Assembly: GCA_021399435.1 (NCBI GenBank)
Contig: JAJTUP010000136.1
Location: 52,625-116,624 of the forward strand
DNA from: Diaporthe sp. PMI_573
Taxonomy: Eukaryota; Ascomycota; Sordariomycetes; Diaporthales; Diaporthaceae
Direction: 5' to 3'
Length of the DNA: 64,000 nucleotides
Part shown: positions 1 to 10,066 of the stretch, in pieces
Layout: each line of letters starts with the position of its first letter
How positions within the stretch are numbered: the stretch's first letter is position 1
Notes under the pieces: model-generated
Seen by the model: only the letters and a program-made list of their open reading frames with translations
What the model was told of the DNA's origin: nothing
Databases searched by the model: none
Made by a program: the position numbers and the translations under genes

Positions 1-1
1 G

Positions 2-526
2 GAATTGTGGGTATCATTTAAGCCAAACGTCCAGTTGGATGTCTTGTCAGAAGAATACCAAACAGCATGGTCAGCCCACCATTGCTACGAATTCCCTCAT
101 GATTTCTACAACCCTTATCCTTACGACCTGGACGACGGTGTGCAATGTGATCGCGAAGGCAGCGTCCCATGCCCAATTTGCCTTTGGACGAGCGAGTTTG
201 ACGACTCGTATCGATACGTAGTGCCAACACCACGCAACTCCAAATTTGCACTTACATATCCGTCTTCACTGCATGCGCTTCCCTCACCTAAGGATATATC
301 GCTATCACCAATCCCAGTTTTTAGATGGGTCCGACGTGGTGGGTCCAGCCTTTCACACCGGTCTAAAAAACCAGAACACTTTTATGACCTTGCATTGAGA
401 TACCTCTTACGGCATTGTGGGAATGAAGTTATTCGAGTTCTTTTTGTGAAGACTTATGGAGGAGGAGGAGAGGAAGAGGAACAGGAAGAGGAAGGACCTC
501 CCTTCGGTAACAGCCATGAATCATAA
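2..526 (+). CDS. Partial ORF running off the left edge, unknown product
   Basis: The frame is open from the first complete codon to a TAA near 526, about 174 residues, with no ATG near the left edge, so this is probably the 3' part of a gene that begins outside the window. The middle has two CxxC-like cysteine groups (CDREGSVPCPIC), which could bind metal. The C-terminus is a short glycine/glutamate-rich tail typical of disordered ends. I do not recognise the family. It is read convergently with the helicase fragment that follows on the minus strand. It could be a chance ORF, but amino-acid composition and length favour a real coding end. Confidence 0.35.
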   Translation, partial: ELWVSFKPNVQLDVLSEEYQTAWSAHHCYEFPHDFYNPYPYDLDDGVQCDREGSVPCPICLWTSEFDDSYRYVVPTPRNSKFALTYPSSLHALPSPKDISLSPIPVFRWVRRGGSSLSHRSKKPEHFYDLALRYLLRHCGNEVIRVLFVKTYGGGGEEEEQEEEGPPFGNSHES

Positions 527-705
527 GCGTATGAGTGTTTGTTTCTACGGAGTCAACTAAACAGCAAATGTTATAGTCTTTTTCATACTTGTTCTTGACA
601 TTCCCCTTTTTCATAGTGTTTACTATACACAAGTTTACACTGTTTGGTCTCAACATTACAACCTTTTTGCTCCCTCTAAAATGCCCGGAGGCGCTTATGA
701 TGTGT

Positions 706-2217
706 CTAAAGCCAAATCCAAAGTAGATCAGTCAACCTAATTTGCGCTAGTATAGAAGACGGAACAAAATGAGGCCGACATTGCCCCAGAAATGGACGCC
801 TATGGTGAGAATTGTCTCTATAATACATGTATTGAAGTTGCGCTTTATAGTCGTACGGCGATGGGGCAGGATAGCCTTGTACCGTTACTGGAATACCAGA
901 GTAGGATATGCGGCCTTCCTTTTCCGAGTTTGAGGTACTTAAGTGTATCATCTGGGACCTAAAGCTCTGTGGCGGTTGGGGAGTCTGCTGCGCCTGTTTA
1001 TCGGGAGAATACCAGTGCTGCGATGCTTCCGGCGTCATTGGCCATATCTGGCTTGTAGGGTGATGATAATCGCCCGGAGCCGTCTTTGGCTTGCTGGCGG
1101 TAGACCCTGAAGACCAGCTTGTTGGCTTTGATTGTAGCTGGCATGGAACTTGGGCTATACCTCTCGTCGTGGATGACTGAATTATGGGGGTTTCAGCCTG
1201 GATCGGCCTTGAGGACCGCCGCGTAGTCATCATCGGCTGAGGAATCTGGCTTCGGACCAGATCGGGCTGTCTCCGCGGCATTCTTGTCAACATCCCCGAA
1301 GGCGACTGCATAGCATGGGACGTTAGAATACTGGCGTCAGCAGTACCAACACTCACACGCTGGGTAAGGGCAGCGGATACTGGCTGCTCATGAGGCCTTC
1401 GCCCTACATTGTTAATATGATCGGTTTTCATGTCATGCTGTAGGCTGACTGATCGTTTGCAATCAAGGGCATGAATCTCAGGCATCGCGATTGTGAATGC
1501 CTCGCCCCGTCGACACTTGTTCAGTAGAGAGATGAACTCTGCATCGCGTTGCCGGTGGATGGCGTCGAGGTATACATATGCAAAGTAACACTCCTCCCAT
1601 GCCTTGCTACGGAAAGCCCACTTCTCGCTGTCACGGCGCGTGATATTGCACCGACCGCAATGGTACGTCTCGTCTGGCTCTTCTCCATCCTCACCCTCAT
1701 GGTCCTCAAGCTCCTGCAGCATTTCGCTCACACATTCCATACAGTGCCTGAATGGCCTCACAGGTGGGAGCTGCGCAAAGTCACCCGTGACTATGACTTG
1801 GACACCGCCAAATGGGTACTGCTCGGCCGGATACCCTCGCTTGTCACGCGCCGCCTTCATGGCCTGGTTCAGGCGCTCGAAGTGCAGGTTCTCCACCATG
1901 CTGATCTCGTCTGGGATGGGGCTGAGTTTCCGCCTCTTCCGAGGGAGAGGCTCTTCAGTTGATTCTAGGATGGGCCCAGGCTGAGGCGTTGCTCTTGTGT
2001 CCGATCGAACGCAGGAAACAAATACGGGATTGGAAGAGATGATAGGTACATACGGCTTTGGGCTCGGTGGTTGTTGCCAGGATGTTTGGGGGAGGACAAG
2101 TGTGTCATAAGTGGACTGCTCGCTTTCTGAAGCGCCACAAGTACGGCAAAAGGCTCCAAAAGCTAGAGGACGAAGATGGCAGAGTTGGAGCCAATTCTTT
2201 ATCAACATCCAGCTCAA
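706..2217 (-). pseudogene. Pif1-like DNA helicase fragment (motif I missing)
   Basis: The 503-residue frame carries helicase motifs of the Pif1/RecD-like SF1 family: DEISMVENLHFERLN (motif II) and FGGVQVIVTGDFAQLPPV (motif III), then a Cys-rich insert (CMECVSEML, CGRCN) and YLDAIHRQRDAEFISLLN (motif IV region). The Walker A loop that should lie some 60-80 residues before motif II is absent. The text before it (about residues 1-110) is low-complexity and unlike a helicase. After about residue 290 the sequence becomes proline/serine/glutamine-rich with no motifs V-VI, so the catalytic core is incomplete. Such genes are common in ascomycete accessory DNA, often linked to Helitrons, but I see no Rep domain or Helitron ends here. 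Most likely a decayed helicase; a spliced gene with a missed upstream exon is less likely. Confidence 0.7.
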
Positions 2218-2237
2218 TTACACGATGATGAGACACA

Positions 2238-2513
2238 CTAGTAGCTCGATAGGCCGTTGGTAGTATCTATGCGATCAGAACGAGGTAGAGGATTCAAGTT
2301 CTGAGTGCAGAGTTGCTGGTTCAATTGTTGGAAGCTCTCCTGCTGTGTACGCAGTGACACATCGCAGACTTGTCCCTCTGTAACATTCTTCTTGATTCCC
2401 CATTTTTTGAAACGATCTTTGTACATTCTGTTCGTCGCCATAAATTTGTAATTTTGTTCCATAATAAGCACAGCCCATGGCCGCTTTTTTTGGAAGCTCA
2501 GAACAGAATTCTT
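2238..2513 (-). pseudogene. Clr5-domain relic
   Basis: The frame reads KRPWAVLIMEQNYKFMATNR followed directly by MYKDRFKKWGIKKN, which matches the second half of the Clr5 domain seen in fungal regulatory and ankyrin/TPR proteins. The first half (the W.../IRxLY/ENKTL segment seen intact at 35.3 kb in this window) is absent. After the domain the frame continues for about 40 residues and stops. It lies just upstream of, and co-oriented with, the Pif1-like fragment, so it may be an unrelated fragment brought next to it by rearrangement. The match is short but specific. Confidence 0.55.
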
Positions 2514-2702
2514 AACTCCTTCTTACAAGATCCGCAAAGTGAATATGCATGGTACTTCGAAATCAAATTTGATTTGATGGCAGTGGTTGGTTCTATTCTG
2601 CATTCTCCTGCCCCAACCCCCCACCTTTGTTTTTCAAAGTTTATGAGCCAGCCTTGTCCGTATAAATGCACTCCCTTCCACTGTATGCTCAACCGAATGT
2701 GA

Positions 2703-3089
2703 TCAAACTATGGACCAATATTCGCAATAAATGAAAATCAAAAGGGCAGAGATCACCATTCTTCTCAAGCATTGAAGCGAGGGATCAAACAATACTAACC
2801 GTTGGGACATAGCTAGGCTTTTCTTGGCGTGAAGCCAAGTCGTGATGGCTTCTTCTTGGGCCATATGTAGGCGCTGGGCAGGTTGAACTTGCTCATCAGA
2901 GGGTCTGGCAACCTTCATTTGCCTCAACTCTTTGGAACACCATGGGTCGGCGAAAGGAGGCTGAGATGATTTTGGAGCAAATGTATCTTCCTCTTCTGAC
3001 TTGAATCTACATTCGTTTTCGAGTGCGGGGAAGACTTTCAGGTACTGCTTGAGGTCCTGTGTGTTAGACTGGATAAATGCTAAGTACAC
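2703..3089 (-). CDS. Unrecognised 128-residue ORF, probably a fragment
   Basis: The frame encodes a hydrophilic protein with an acidic patch (SEEEDTFAPKS) and a likely helical stretch (AQEEAITTWLHAKK), then a hydrophobic tail that is probably not part of the native protein. It is co-oriented with the Clr5 and Pif1-like remnants downstream. I cannot name a family. Composition suggests former coding sequence rather than random DNA, but no start context or splice pattern settles its borders. Confidence 0.2.
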   Translation of the reverse strand: MYLAFIQSNTQDLKQYLKVFPALENECRFKSEEEDTFAPKSSQPPFADPWCSKELRQMKVARPSDEQVQPAQRLHMAQEEAITTWLHAKKSLAMSQRLVLFDPSLQCLRRMVISALLIFIYCEYWSIV

Positions 3090-3334
3090 AATGCTAGAAA
3101 CAATAGAGACTCATGCTTGCAGGCTGGATACACCGCCAGGAGTACCACAAATACTGTTCGACACTGAAGAGCGTGCTCTACAGCGGCCCATAGCGCAACC
3201 TGCCCCGCCTATGAGCAGCCCTGGAACACGAAAGATCACCGTACAGCTCTATTGTATGCTTCCCCGGAAGGGCCGTATCGACTCTTTTGGAGTGTCTCCC
3301 GACGTAATCCGGTAAACTCTGGTGAGTGTTTCGC

Positions 3335-3640
3335 TTAGCCCGTGCGAGGTTTAGTGCAAGTCGATTTTGCTCCCGGGGTCTTCATCCTCGGTTCGGTGCC
3401 CAGCCGTGTCGTGGTTCTTGCTTCCTTCTTTGCACGATCCATAAGTTTGTCCCCAGTACTTATGGGTAGCCAGGCAGTGAATATACTATTCCCTTCCCTC
3501 CAGAGGCTCGACACGACCTCATAGGCTTGTCGGATGTGTCGTTGCCCAGACTGCTGCCGTGGCTTCCTCAATGTGAGGGCCGCTACCTTGTTCCTCGTCA
3601 ACAGCAGGATGTTACGGTACCGAAGCTTCGGCAACGAGCG
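3335..3640 (-). pseudogene. LINE (Tad1/I-like) RNase H domain fragment
   Basis: About 100 residues on the minus strand resemble the RNase H domain that follows reverse transcriptase in Tad1-like non-LTR retrotransposons. The signature is LRKPRQQSGQRHIRQAYE, a region normally written as an NPRQQSGQ-type motif plus helix, followed by a GN-x-W-LP segment and an AKKEAR helix. No reverse transcriptase or endonuclease is present. The upstream side is cut at 3648/3649 by the end of a hAT element, so the LINE copy was already in place when that hAT inserted. The fragment is a dead relic. Confidence 0.55.
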
Positions 3641-3648
3641 GAGGGTGT

Positions 3649-3945
3649 CAGTGATCTTATTGGATTGGAGGCAATGTGGATTGCATTGGAGTGGACAGAA
3701 AATGGCTGGATTGGATTTCATGTTTCCCAAAATTTGGATTGGATTGGATTGATTGGCAACAGGCTCCTGGAGCTCCAATGGCCTAACCCGATATGGCCAG
3801 ATCTAAGCCTAATTTGGTGGTTGTGACGTAGCCTCCCGTCACACACCAGCACGAGACGCGCACCTTCTGTAACACCCAAACGCGCAACAGATAGGTCGAG
3901 CAAAAACATCCAGGAAACCGCGTCGCTCGCGTCTGATAGCGTGCT
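3649..3945 (+). mobile_element. Left end of a hAT element, related to the copy at 26650
   Basis: The segment begins CAGTGATCTTATTGGATTGG and is alignable by eye with the left end of the intact element at 26650 (which starts CAGTGATGTTATTGG). Both continue with spaced GGATTGGATT motifs, a shared CAGGAGCTCCAATGG-like core (here ACAGGCTCCTGGAGCTCC), and a later shared ACCGCGTCGCTCGCG-type stretch near 3930. No matching right end (reverse complement CATCACTG) is visible downstream, and the expected target duplication (GAGGGTGT, 3641-3648) is not found on the other side. It is therefore a truncated copy. Confidence 0.6.
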
Positions 3946-4200
3946 GAGAAAGTAGATGCGACTTGGCTGTGAGAACTGCGGAATAAGATTCCAGTAAAAC
4001 AATGCAAGCACATAGTTTTCGCTGAAGTCTGTTTCCTGGTCAGGCACTAGGTATGTCGATTGGGCCGGATATAGAACTTCCTCCATGTCAATGCCTGAAT
4101 CAAGGGAATCGCTGTGGCTCCGAAGCCTGTCTCTAATTGTGACAAGACTAGTACGAGCAGAGTCTTGGTCGTCACTAGGAAATGAACGCTTGGGCTCCAT
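3946..4200 (-). pseudogene. N-terminal fragment of an unknown protein, fused to hAT DNA
   Basis: On the minus strand an ATG at 4200 opens a frame whose first about 85 residues (starting MEPKRSFPSDDQDSARTS) look like a genuine soluble N-terminus. It is serine/aspartate-rich, then has a hydrophobic segment (YVLALFYWNLIPQF). The same frame then runs into the hAT-derived DNA (3649-3945) and is not meaningful there. I do not recognise the family. It may be a gene truncated by transposon-associated rearrangement. Confidence 0.3.
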
Positions 4201-4439
4201 GCCACGATACGTCGCTGTGTAGCCATTCCGAGGCTAATCAAAAGTTACGCAGCATTGGAATGATCCCAAGGGCATAAGAAAAGTGTAATCGTGGAAAATT
4301 GCAAAAGGGAAAATAGAGATACAAAAGGAAAGACGAGTGGGCGAAAGAAAGAAAAACTCTTCCGTGCAATTTAAGGGGGTTGGCTTGGTTATAGATGCAC
4401 GATCCCGACGCATGATCACATGACTCGCCCTATAGTAAT

Positions 4440-4950
4440 GCTCGCGGGGGCGATCGTGAGAATGACCCCGTCCTTCTCTTAGGTGCGATCTGATAATCTA
4501 GTGCTAAGTGACTACTGAGGGAATATAGGTACATAATGATTCTAGACATGAGGCTAGACTTTATAGACACCGATTGAAGCTAGGCGTGCAGAGGGCCCTT
4601 CGGAGGGGCACGCGGAGGGCAGGCAGAGGGGCGCTAAGTGGGCTTTCCACGCACCCAGTGGACTTTCCACGTACCCAGTGGCCTGTGCGCTATACAGAGG
4701 GTTAGGGTTGCGGGGTAGGTATTTAGAAACCTTGGGACCTAGAAGGCGGTGAAAAACCGGAAAAACCGGCTGCCCGGCGGCAGAATTTCTTCTCCCCTGA
4801 GTATTTAAATCTCACCCTGCCTCGAATTCTTTTCCCACTTCCCTTCTTCCACTTTCTCGCTCTCGCTGCCCGTCGCCAACGTCCTGCAAGCGCAGGAACC
4901 GATATTTTCACACCAATTGGTGCCAACTACGCGAAAACCGAAAGAACGCA
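4440..4950. other. Intergenic stretch with a short tandem repeat
   Basis: No gene is recognised. A 20-base unit occurs twice in tandem at 4639-4658 and 4659-4678 (TGGGCTTTCCACGCACCCAG and TGGACTTTCCACGTACCCAG). A GGGTTAGGGTT run near 4698 is telomere-like but only two units long. A pyrimidine-rich stretch at 4825-4870 precedes the ORF that starts at 4961 and may be its promoter region. Confidence 0.4.
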
Positions 4951-4960
4951 AGTGGACAAG

Positions 4961-5340
4961 ATGGCCCCGAAGAAGGCGAGAAAGAAGAAAACTTCTACGG
5001 AGACACCCAGCGAGGCACCAGTCACGCCGGTGCGCAAAAGCTCGCGAAAGGTCTCCGGTCAGAGCTCTAATGACGTCTCCCCGCCAGACCCTCCTTCGGG
5101 TGCTAAGCCTAGAAAGAAGGCAACCGCCAAGGCAGCCCCCGCCTTTCAGGATTCGCCGGAGAACAGCCAGCCAGGCTCAGCCGACGTTGCTATCTTTAGT
5201 AAACCTGCTGACGAGTCGTATGCCCCGGTGCCCGACTCGAAGTGCCCGCTGACGTTTGGGCCTTACTTTGCTCCTGGCAAAGACCCTATGATTATTGCAA
5301 TATGCCCAAGCCTCAAGAAGTTCCCGGAGGTCCTCACCAT
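4961..5340 (+). pseudogene. Lysine-rich nuclear-type ORF cut by a hAT terminus
   Basis: The first ATG in a fair context is at 4961 (MAPKKARKKKTSTETPSEAP). The N-terminal 60 residues are Lys/Ser/Pro-rich, like a nuclear-localised or chromatin-associated tail. A more ordered part follows (PVPDSKCPLTFGPYFAPGKD). The frame meets the terminus of a hAT element (CAGGGTAGGG, starting at 5341) and its last residues come from the transposon. Its original C-terminus is not visible on the far side. I cannot assign a family; gag-like retroelement origin is possible. Confidence 0.4.
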
Positions 5341-7252
5341 CAGGGTAGGGAATCAATCCATCCACGTCAATATCCGACTTTGTGGATGGAATTGACGGCT
5401 TACTCAGCAAAGTGCTCGTGGATTGATGTCCACGAAGCCATCTGTGGATTGATGTCCATAATATTGAACCCGTGGAAGACCCCTGTCACATTAACTCGGA
5501 TTTCCTAATCGGGCAATTCGGGAACCCGTCGCCGAAACTTTTGTTGAAATGAGAAGATGTTAATTGCTTAATTCTATCCCAAAGTGCAGTAGGGGAACCA
5601 CTATTTATGTACAGGCACGATTTCTTGTAGAATGTTCCTCCTTCTTCCACACCTTGCCACCGACTTGGTCGCCTCACACTTGTAATCTCCAACAACTTTC
5701 TATTGCCTTACTCCTGGCGCTCCTCCAAGCCAGCCCGTCCAACAGCCTCCTGTAACGCTGTATCGTCAAGCAGTATGCTATCGACATCTTCGATAATGCC
5801 TGCGCGTAACCAAGATCGCAGCGTTTGGATTAGTCCAATCGTCCCAGCGTCTAAGCGGTTTCGGAGGGGCGTGACCATCAACCCGGTGGCGGAGAACAGT
5901 CTCTCGCACTCCGAGCTCATGGCCGGCACTGTCATGACGTCAAGAGCCATTCGAGATAGCCTTGGATACTCAAACCTCTTGAGGACCCAATACTCAACTG
6001 GGTCTGCGACGTCCTTGTCGCTCCCAGACACACTGGCCTGCCAGCGGATATATTCATCCGCTTGAGCAGCGGAGGGTTGGCTTTGACGGTATCGGTTACG
6101 ATACCGATCAAAGGAGGACAAAGTCGTCTTTCGCCTCTTCACAACCGGACCTTCAGGAGAGGTGTCTGTGATCTGTAGGTCTCTGTATTCCGTATCCCAA
6201 AGACGTTGCACGATTTCCTTCGATTCATCGACCCAACCCGGATGCTGTTGACCCCAAACCTCGTCGAAATAGTCCCATCGTAGGCTAGGGTGCAAGGCGG
6301 CGGCGGCGTAGTATGCTGGCGAGTCCCTCAAAGTATTGTAATATTTATCGAGCTTCTTCCAGCCAAGGTTGATATTGACACAGAATTGCTCTGGTTCAGG
6401 ATGCCTCTCAATACGCGATTTTGCGTCCTCGAGCCTCCCAAGTAGGAATTCGAACGCCTCCAGCACATCAGTCATGGAACCAAAAGCTTCCCTAACTCCA
6501 GACGATCGATATCGCGGCTGTCCATCTCCCTGAAGTACTTGCACAACGACGTGGAAATCAGAGAGTATCTCATCAAATGTCCTCAGCACCGCCCAATCGC
6601 TCTCGTTGATGAAGCTCGACTCCTCGAGGCAGGGAGGAAGCTTCTGTCCACCCTCACCTTTCCGAGCGTCTCGGAATAGCCTCTTGGCTTTGGCGATGAA
6701 TTCTTCGTAGACGGGCTGCAAGCGAAGCATTCGTTTTATCATGTAGTATTGGGACAACCATCTAGTATCGTTGTCAAGGACAACGTCAACTGGCCGTTGC
6801 TTTCCACTTTCAGGATCGCCAGAAGCTGCAAATGAGTCTTGTTGCAGTTGACGAAGCAACTGAGTCAGTAAGTCGGCCCGATGGACCCAAACGACGAAGT
6901 TATGCGCTTTCCCGACAGGACCCTTCCGCATCCACTGGTCATGGGTTGCTCTCGCCAAAGGCTCCTCCTTGACGAGAGATTTCTCAAACGCATCAACATC
7001 CTTCCCAAAGAGAAGGGATTTAACAACAAGGTTGAGGATGTGTCCCATGCATCGAACTCGTCGTTGAACCGGGTCGAACTTCAGCTCTTCTGCAATCTCT
7101 GACGGTCTAGGATCTCGAGTTGGAGTGCTCAGGATTCCTTCGTAAGGCTCCGGTTGGTCTTTGTAGTCTGTCCCTGGTTCATCGAACAATTGATGTCGCT
7201 TGCGGCTGCTCGACTTCAAGTTATTTTCTGCACTTGCGGCATCCATGCCCAT
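5341..7252 (-). mobile_element. hAT transposon, 5' truncated
   Basis: The left boundary is set by a CAGGG-type hAT terminus at 5341 that interrupts the lysine-rich ORF. Just inside it is a subterminal hairpin (CCATCCAC at about 5359, GTGGATGG at about 5385). The transposase on the minus strand (5708-7252) ends about 370 bp from this terminus. No matching inverted terminus is visible up to 7.8 kb, and the transposase lacks its N-terminal third, so the other side is deleted or rearranged. Confidence 0.6.
5708..7252 (-). pseudogene. hAT transposase, N-terminally truncated
   Basis: The 514-residue frame covers the second half of a hAT transposase. QRRVRCMGHILNLVVKSL is the CxxH...LNL region of the catalytic fold. 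LDNDTRWLSQYYMIKRML is the conserved NDTRW segment. LLGRLEDAKSRIERHPEPEQ precedes the NLGWKKLDKYY motif and SPAYYAAAALHPSLRW. The C-terminus has the dimerisation region (VMTVPAMSSECERLFSATGL). The BED zinc finger and the first catalytic aspartate region are missing, and the first about 55 residues do not look like hAT. It is therefore inactive but retains a long uninterrupted frame, suggesting fairly recent decay. Confidence 0.85.
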
Positions 7253-7559
7253 TTGTGGCTGTATTGATATTAATTATTTTGTCGATAGAGGATGAAGAGG
7301 AATGAATGCTTTGCGTGACGAATTCTTGATACCTGGGAAACTAGGAGAAAGCGACAGCAAAAGTCTGGCGGAGGCCCAGGAGGGTTATTTGTAGCTCTCT
7401 TGCCGACGGGTCTGTCCTACGGTCAAGTCGGGGGTCATTGCTGCAGGTCACGTAACGTAATTCTGGACTATTGACGACACAAACTCAGATAGGTTCAACC
7501 TGGCTATCGGAGCACACTATCATGAAATCAATGGCTAGAACTTCAGTTGGACCTTCTTT

Positions 7560-8672
7560 TTTCATTTTATCATTATTGATTAATTTCAAGTCTGACGTAG
7601 ACGTACAGATCGCCCAACGCCGCGAGATGTGGTTCCTGCTCATCAAGGTCTCCGGAAAGATCAAAAGGTCTAAAGAACTTGTCCAACGAGTCCAGGTGCT
7701 CAAGAGCCGAAGAATCGTTGAAGGGTTTATTCAATCGGGCGAGCATATGTTAGACTAATTTTACAAGCTGCTCAAAACATGCGAGGGCCCTATGCTCAAG
7801 GCGAGCCAGAAGATGGGGCGACTTGGTGGAAATTCTGGTCTTGCCTTTGTCATGACACTTTTCGGGCAGGAGCATCAGCTGACTGAATTTAAATGCTTCT
7901 TGCAGCAGGTGCGCCGATGGAATGTGCAATTTGACGCAAGGTGCGGGGACTTGATTAACTCAGCGAGAGGATGTGAAACGCGGCGCGTTTCTGGACGTCT
8001 GCTTTTACGATGCAAACTGTAATGTACGCATGACCAAGCCGCATATCCACAGTTGGTTTATGTTTGCGGGCTTCTCACAACCCCAGGAATAGTAAGGACC
8101 AGCTGGTGCTAGAACAATAAATATGCGCCAGTACGTTGCGGGTAAAAATGTGTTGCTGTTGATCTCGGGTTTCGCTCGGTTTCGAAGTAGAACCACGAAG
8201 CGGGCATCAGCGGAGTTAATGTGTCCAAAGTCGAGCCGCCCACCAAATTCAATACCAGAGATGTAGCGTCATCGCATCAAGGCAGTTCGCGGCAGAACTC
8301 ATGCTTGCAGCGATGCCAGAGGTCCCTGATTACTTAGGTCTGAAGGCACAGTAGCAAGCGATATCTCTGAGGAAGCGCGTCTTGCTGAACAAGCAAGTTG
8401 GTAGCGATATCGCAGGGATTCAAATCTTGCTGTGTGACACTGTTACTAAAGTTTGCCCAAATGCTGACGATGCCATCGAGACCGGAAAATGCTGCAAGTT
8501 GAGGATTTTGAAGCGGAGTCACGAGATATGCCAAGCCCAGTATGGACGGACACCACTGTACTCTGCCTCAGATAATGGCCACATTGAGGTGGTCAGGCTG
8601 CTGCTTGAGAAAGGGGCAGACCTTGCTGTCCCAAACAGTGATGGAATTACACCATTGAATTCTGCCTCATAA
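7560..8672 (+). pseudogene. Relic of an ankyrin-repeat (possibly STAND) gene
   Basis: At 8550-8672 the frame reads YGRTPLYSASDNGHIEVVRL, then LLEKGADLAVPNSDGITPLN, a canonical ankyrin repeat and the start of the next. It stops where the third should begin. Upstream, broken frames at 7570-8000 (for example LLKTCEGPMLKASQKMGRL, then a helix with FKCFLQQVRRW) resemble the N-terminal helical region that precedes the nucleotide-binding or ankyrin part of many fungal NLR-like proteins, but this link is weak. There is no intact frame joining the pieces. I treat the block as one decayed gene. Confidence 0.4.
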
Positions 8673-8678
8673 AACAAA

Positions 8679-9143
8679 ATGCCTCTTCCACGTCGTGGGA
8701 AATTAAAAGATTCAATTGAATATCTCCAGAAATTGCAGAAAAGAGTACCTTATTGTCTCCGTTATCAAACCGAATTACTTATTAGGGTCCTTGAGAAAAA
8801 GGAGCTGGCGGCTCAGATGAAGGCAAAACGACAGAAGGATGCAAAACTCAACCTTTCCCCAGAAAACAAGAATGATTCGGTGGACATCACTGTCGGAAAG
8901 CGGCGAGTGCTTCCGGTTCTAGATGCACTTCGTTTCTCAAAAGTACATACAGCTTTATTACAACAGAGGACTTATGGTTGTCCAGAAAAGTCAATGCAAG
9001 GTATTATGCCTTTAAATTCTACTTGCATATGGAGAAATAAATTGTTTTTAGTTGAAAATACCAACTTTCTCACCAGAGTACAGGATAATTTTGCTCATGA
9101 TCCGTCTTCCAAAATGGACATAGGCGGCTTGTGTCTGGCATGA
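8679..9143 (+). CDS. Hypothetical 154-residue ORF
   Basis: An ATG a few bases after the ankyrin relic opens a basic, helical protein (LKDSIEYLQKLQKRVPYCLR, then a KAKRQKDAK stretch). The C-terminal third has no obvious fold. Codon use is AT-leaning, unlike the GC-richer DCL2 gene. I do not recognise it; it may be residual coding DNA or a chance ORF. Confidence 0.2.
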   Translation: MPLPRRGKLKDSIEYLQKLQKRVPYCLRYQTELLIRVLEKKELAAQMKAKRQKDAKLNLSPENKNDSVDITVGKRRVLPVLDALRFSKVHTALLQQRTYGCPEKSMQGIMPLNSTCIWRNKLFLVENTNFLTRVQDNFAHDPSSKMDIGGLCLA

Positions 9144-9690
9144 TCGCAGGGCGGAGACTGGGTTAAACTCGGAAGCACTTATTATAAATTCAAATAACGA
9201 TGGCATGACCACTCGTGCATACTGTATATCGCATTTATGGGATAGCGGACTCGGGATGGTAAACTTTCTGAGATATCGTGCCACTGTGCATCGATGCCGC
9301 GGACTCTTAAGTCCAGATGCCGGCACATAGGCCTATGAATAACCTACAACCACTTGGAACATTGCACTTTACTTTTATTTAATACGTCATTGTGTATCTT
9401 TTAAGCATTGTAGTTATAAAAGTTAGGAATTCCGTATAGGTCTAATTCGTGGCTTTGTGTATATTTATGCATTTTTATAAGGCCCCGGGGTACAGTACTT
9501 TTCTGATAGCTGCAGAGCAAAATGTACCTGATTCCGCAAACAGAAATAGGGAAGCCCCGTAGTGCAGTATATATTCCTTTATCAGTTGGGAAACTTGCTA
9601 CTGTGTACTGTTCACATGATCAGTGCCACTGTTTGGCAAGTTTACTTATAACACCTGTGCTACATCATTGCTCATAGTCTCCCACTGCCA
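9144..9690. other. AT-rich intergenic stretch
   Basis: No gene, repeat or RNA is recognised. The sequence is rich in A and T with many TA steps around 9360-9480. This is compatible with decay by repeat-induced point mutation, but that would have to be computed. Confidence 0.4.
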
Positions 9691-9691
9691 A

Positions 9692-10066
9692 ATGGATCCA
9701 GAAGCTCGAAGTATAGTGGTAAAAAGAGCTAAGCGTGAACGTGAGATATTTCGAAAGCGACTACGAACGATTCTGAAAAAGGTGGAAGGACTTCATAGTT
9801 ACTCAATGCGGGGGGGAGGTGTTCCTCGCCGTTCACAAGAATGCAAAGTTTTACGTATTTTCCTCGAATCCAGGAAACAAAAGCTGGCCGCCGCCTTTGA
9901 GCGACATTGTCAGTCCAGACATAGCCTTCATTATCAATCTTGGGCGCTAACTGATCGTCAGATGCTCACATATCCATTGCCCGAAATTCATCATCCAACT
10001 AAACCCTGTAGTGCACAAGGAGAATGGAAAGAAGCCATTGATGAGGACAGCTCTACAGATTGTTGA
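9692..10066 (+). CDS. Small basic protein, weakly MADS-box-like
   Basis: Starting at the ATG at 9692 the product is about 124 residues. The N-terminus (VVKRAKREREIFRKRLRTIL followed by KKVEGLHSYS) has the spacing and charge of the DNA-binding helix of fungal MADS-box-like proteins (KRR...LLKKxxEL). The similarity is short, and the beta-strand part of the fold is not clear. No intron is obvious. It lies alone between AT-rich DNA and the DCL2 promoter region. Treat the MADS link as a suggestion only. Confidence 0.25.
   Translation: MDPEARSIVVKRAKREREIFRKRLRTILKKVEGLHSYSMRGGGVPRRSQECKVLRIFLESRKQKLAAAFERHCQSRHSLHYQSWALTDRQMLTYPLPEIHHPTKPCSAQGEWKEAIDEDSSTDC

Noticed and set aside
706..3089. A complete Helitron spanning the Pif1-like fragment
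   Set aside because: No Rep/HUH domain, no 5' TC or 3' hairpin-CTRR end, and the helicase lacks its P-loop.
4698..4710. GGGTTAGGGTT and similar at 34988 and 61843 as interstitial telomere repeats
   Set aside because: Only two units each with no array; this length is expected by chance in G-rich stretches.
4961..5340. Histone or linker-histone gene from the Lys-rich N-terminus
   Set aside because: Only composition matches; there is no globular winged-helix domain, and the frame is cut by a transposon.
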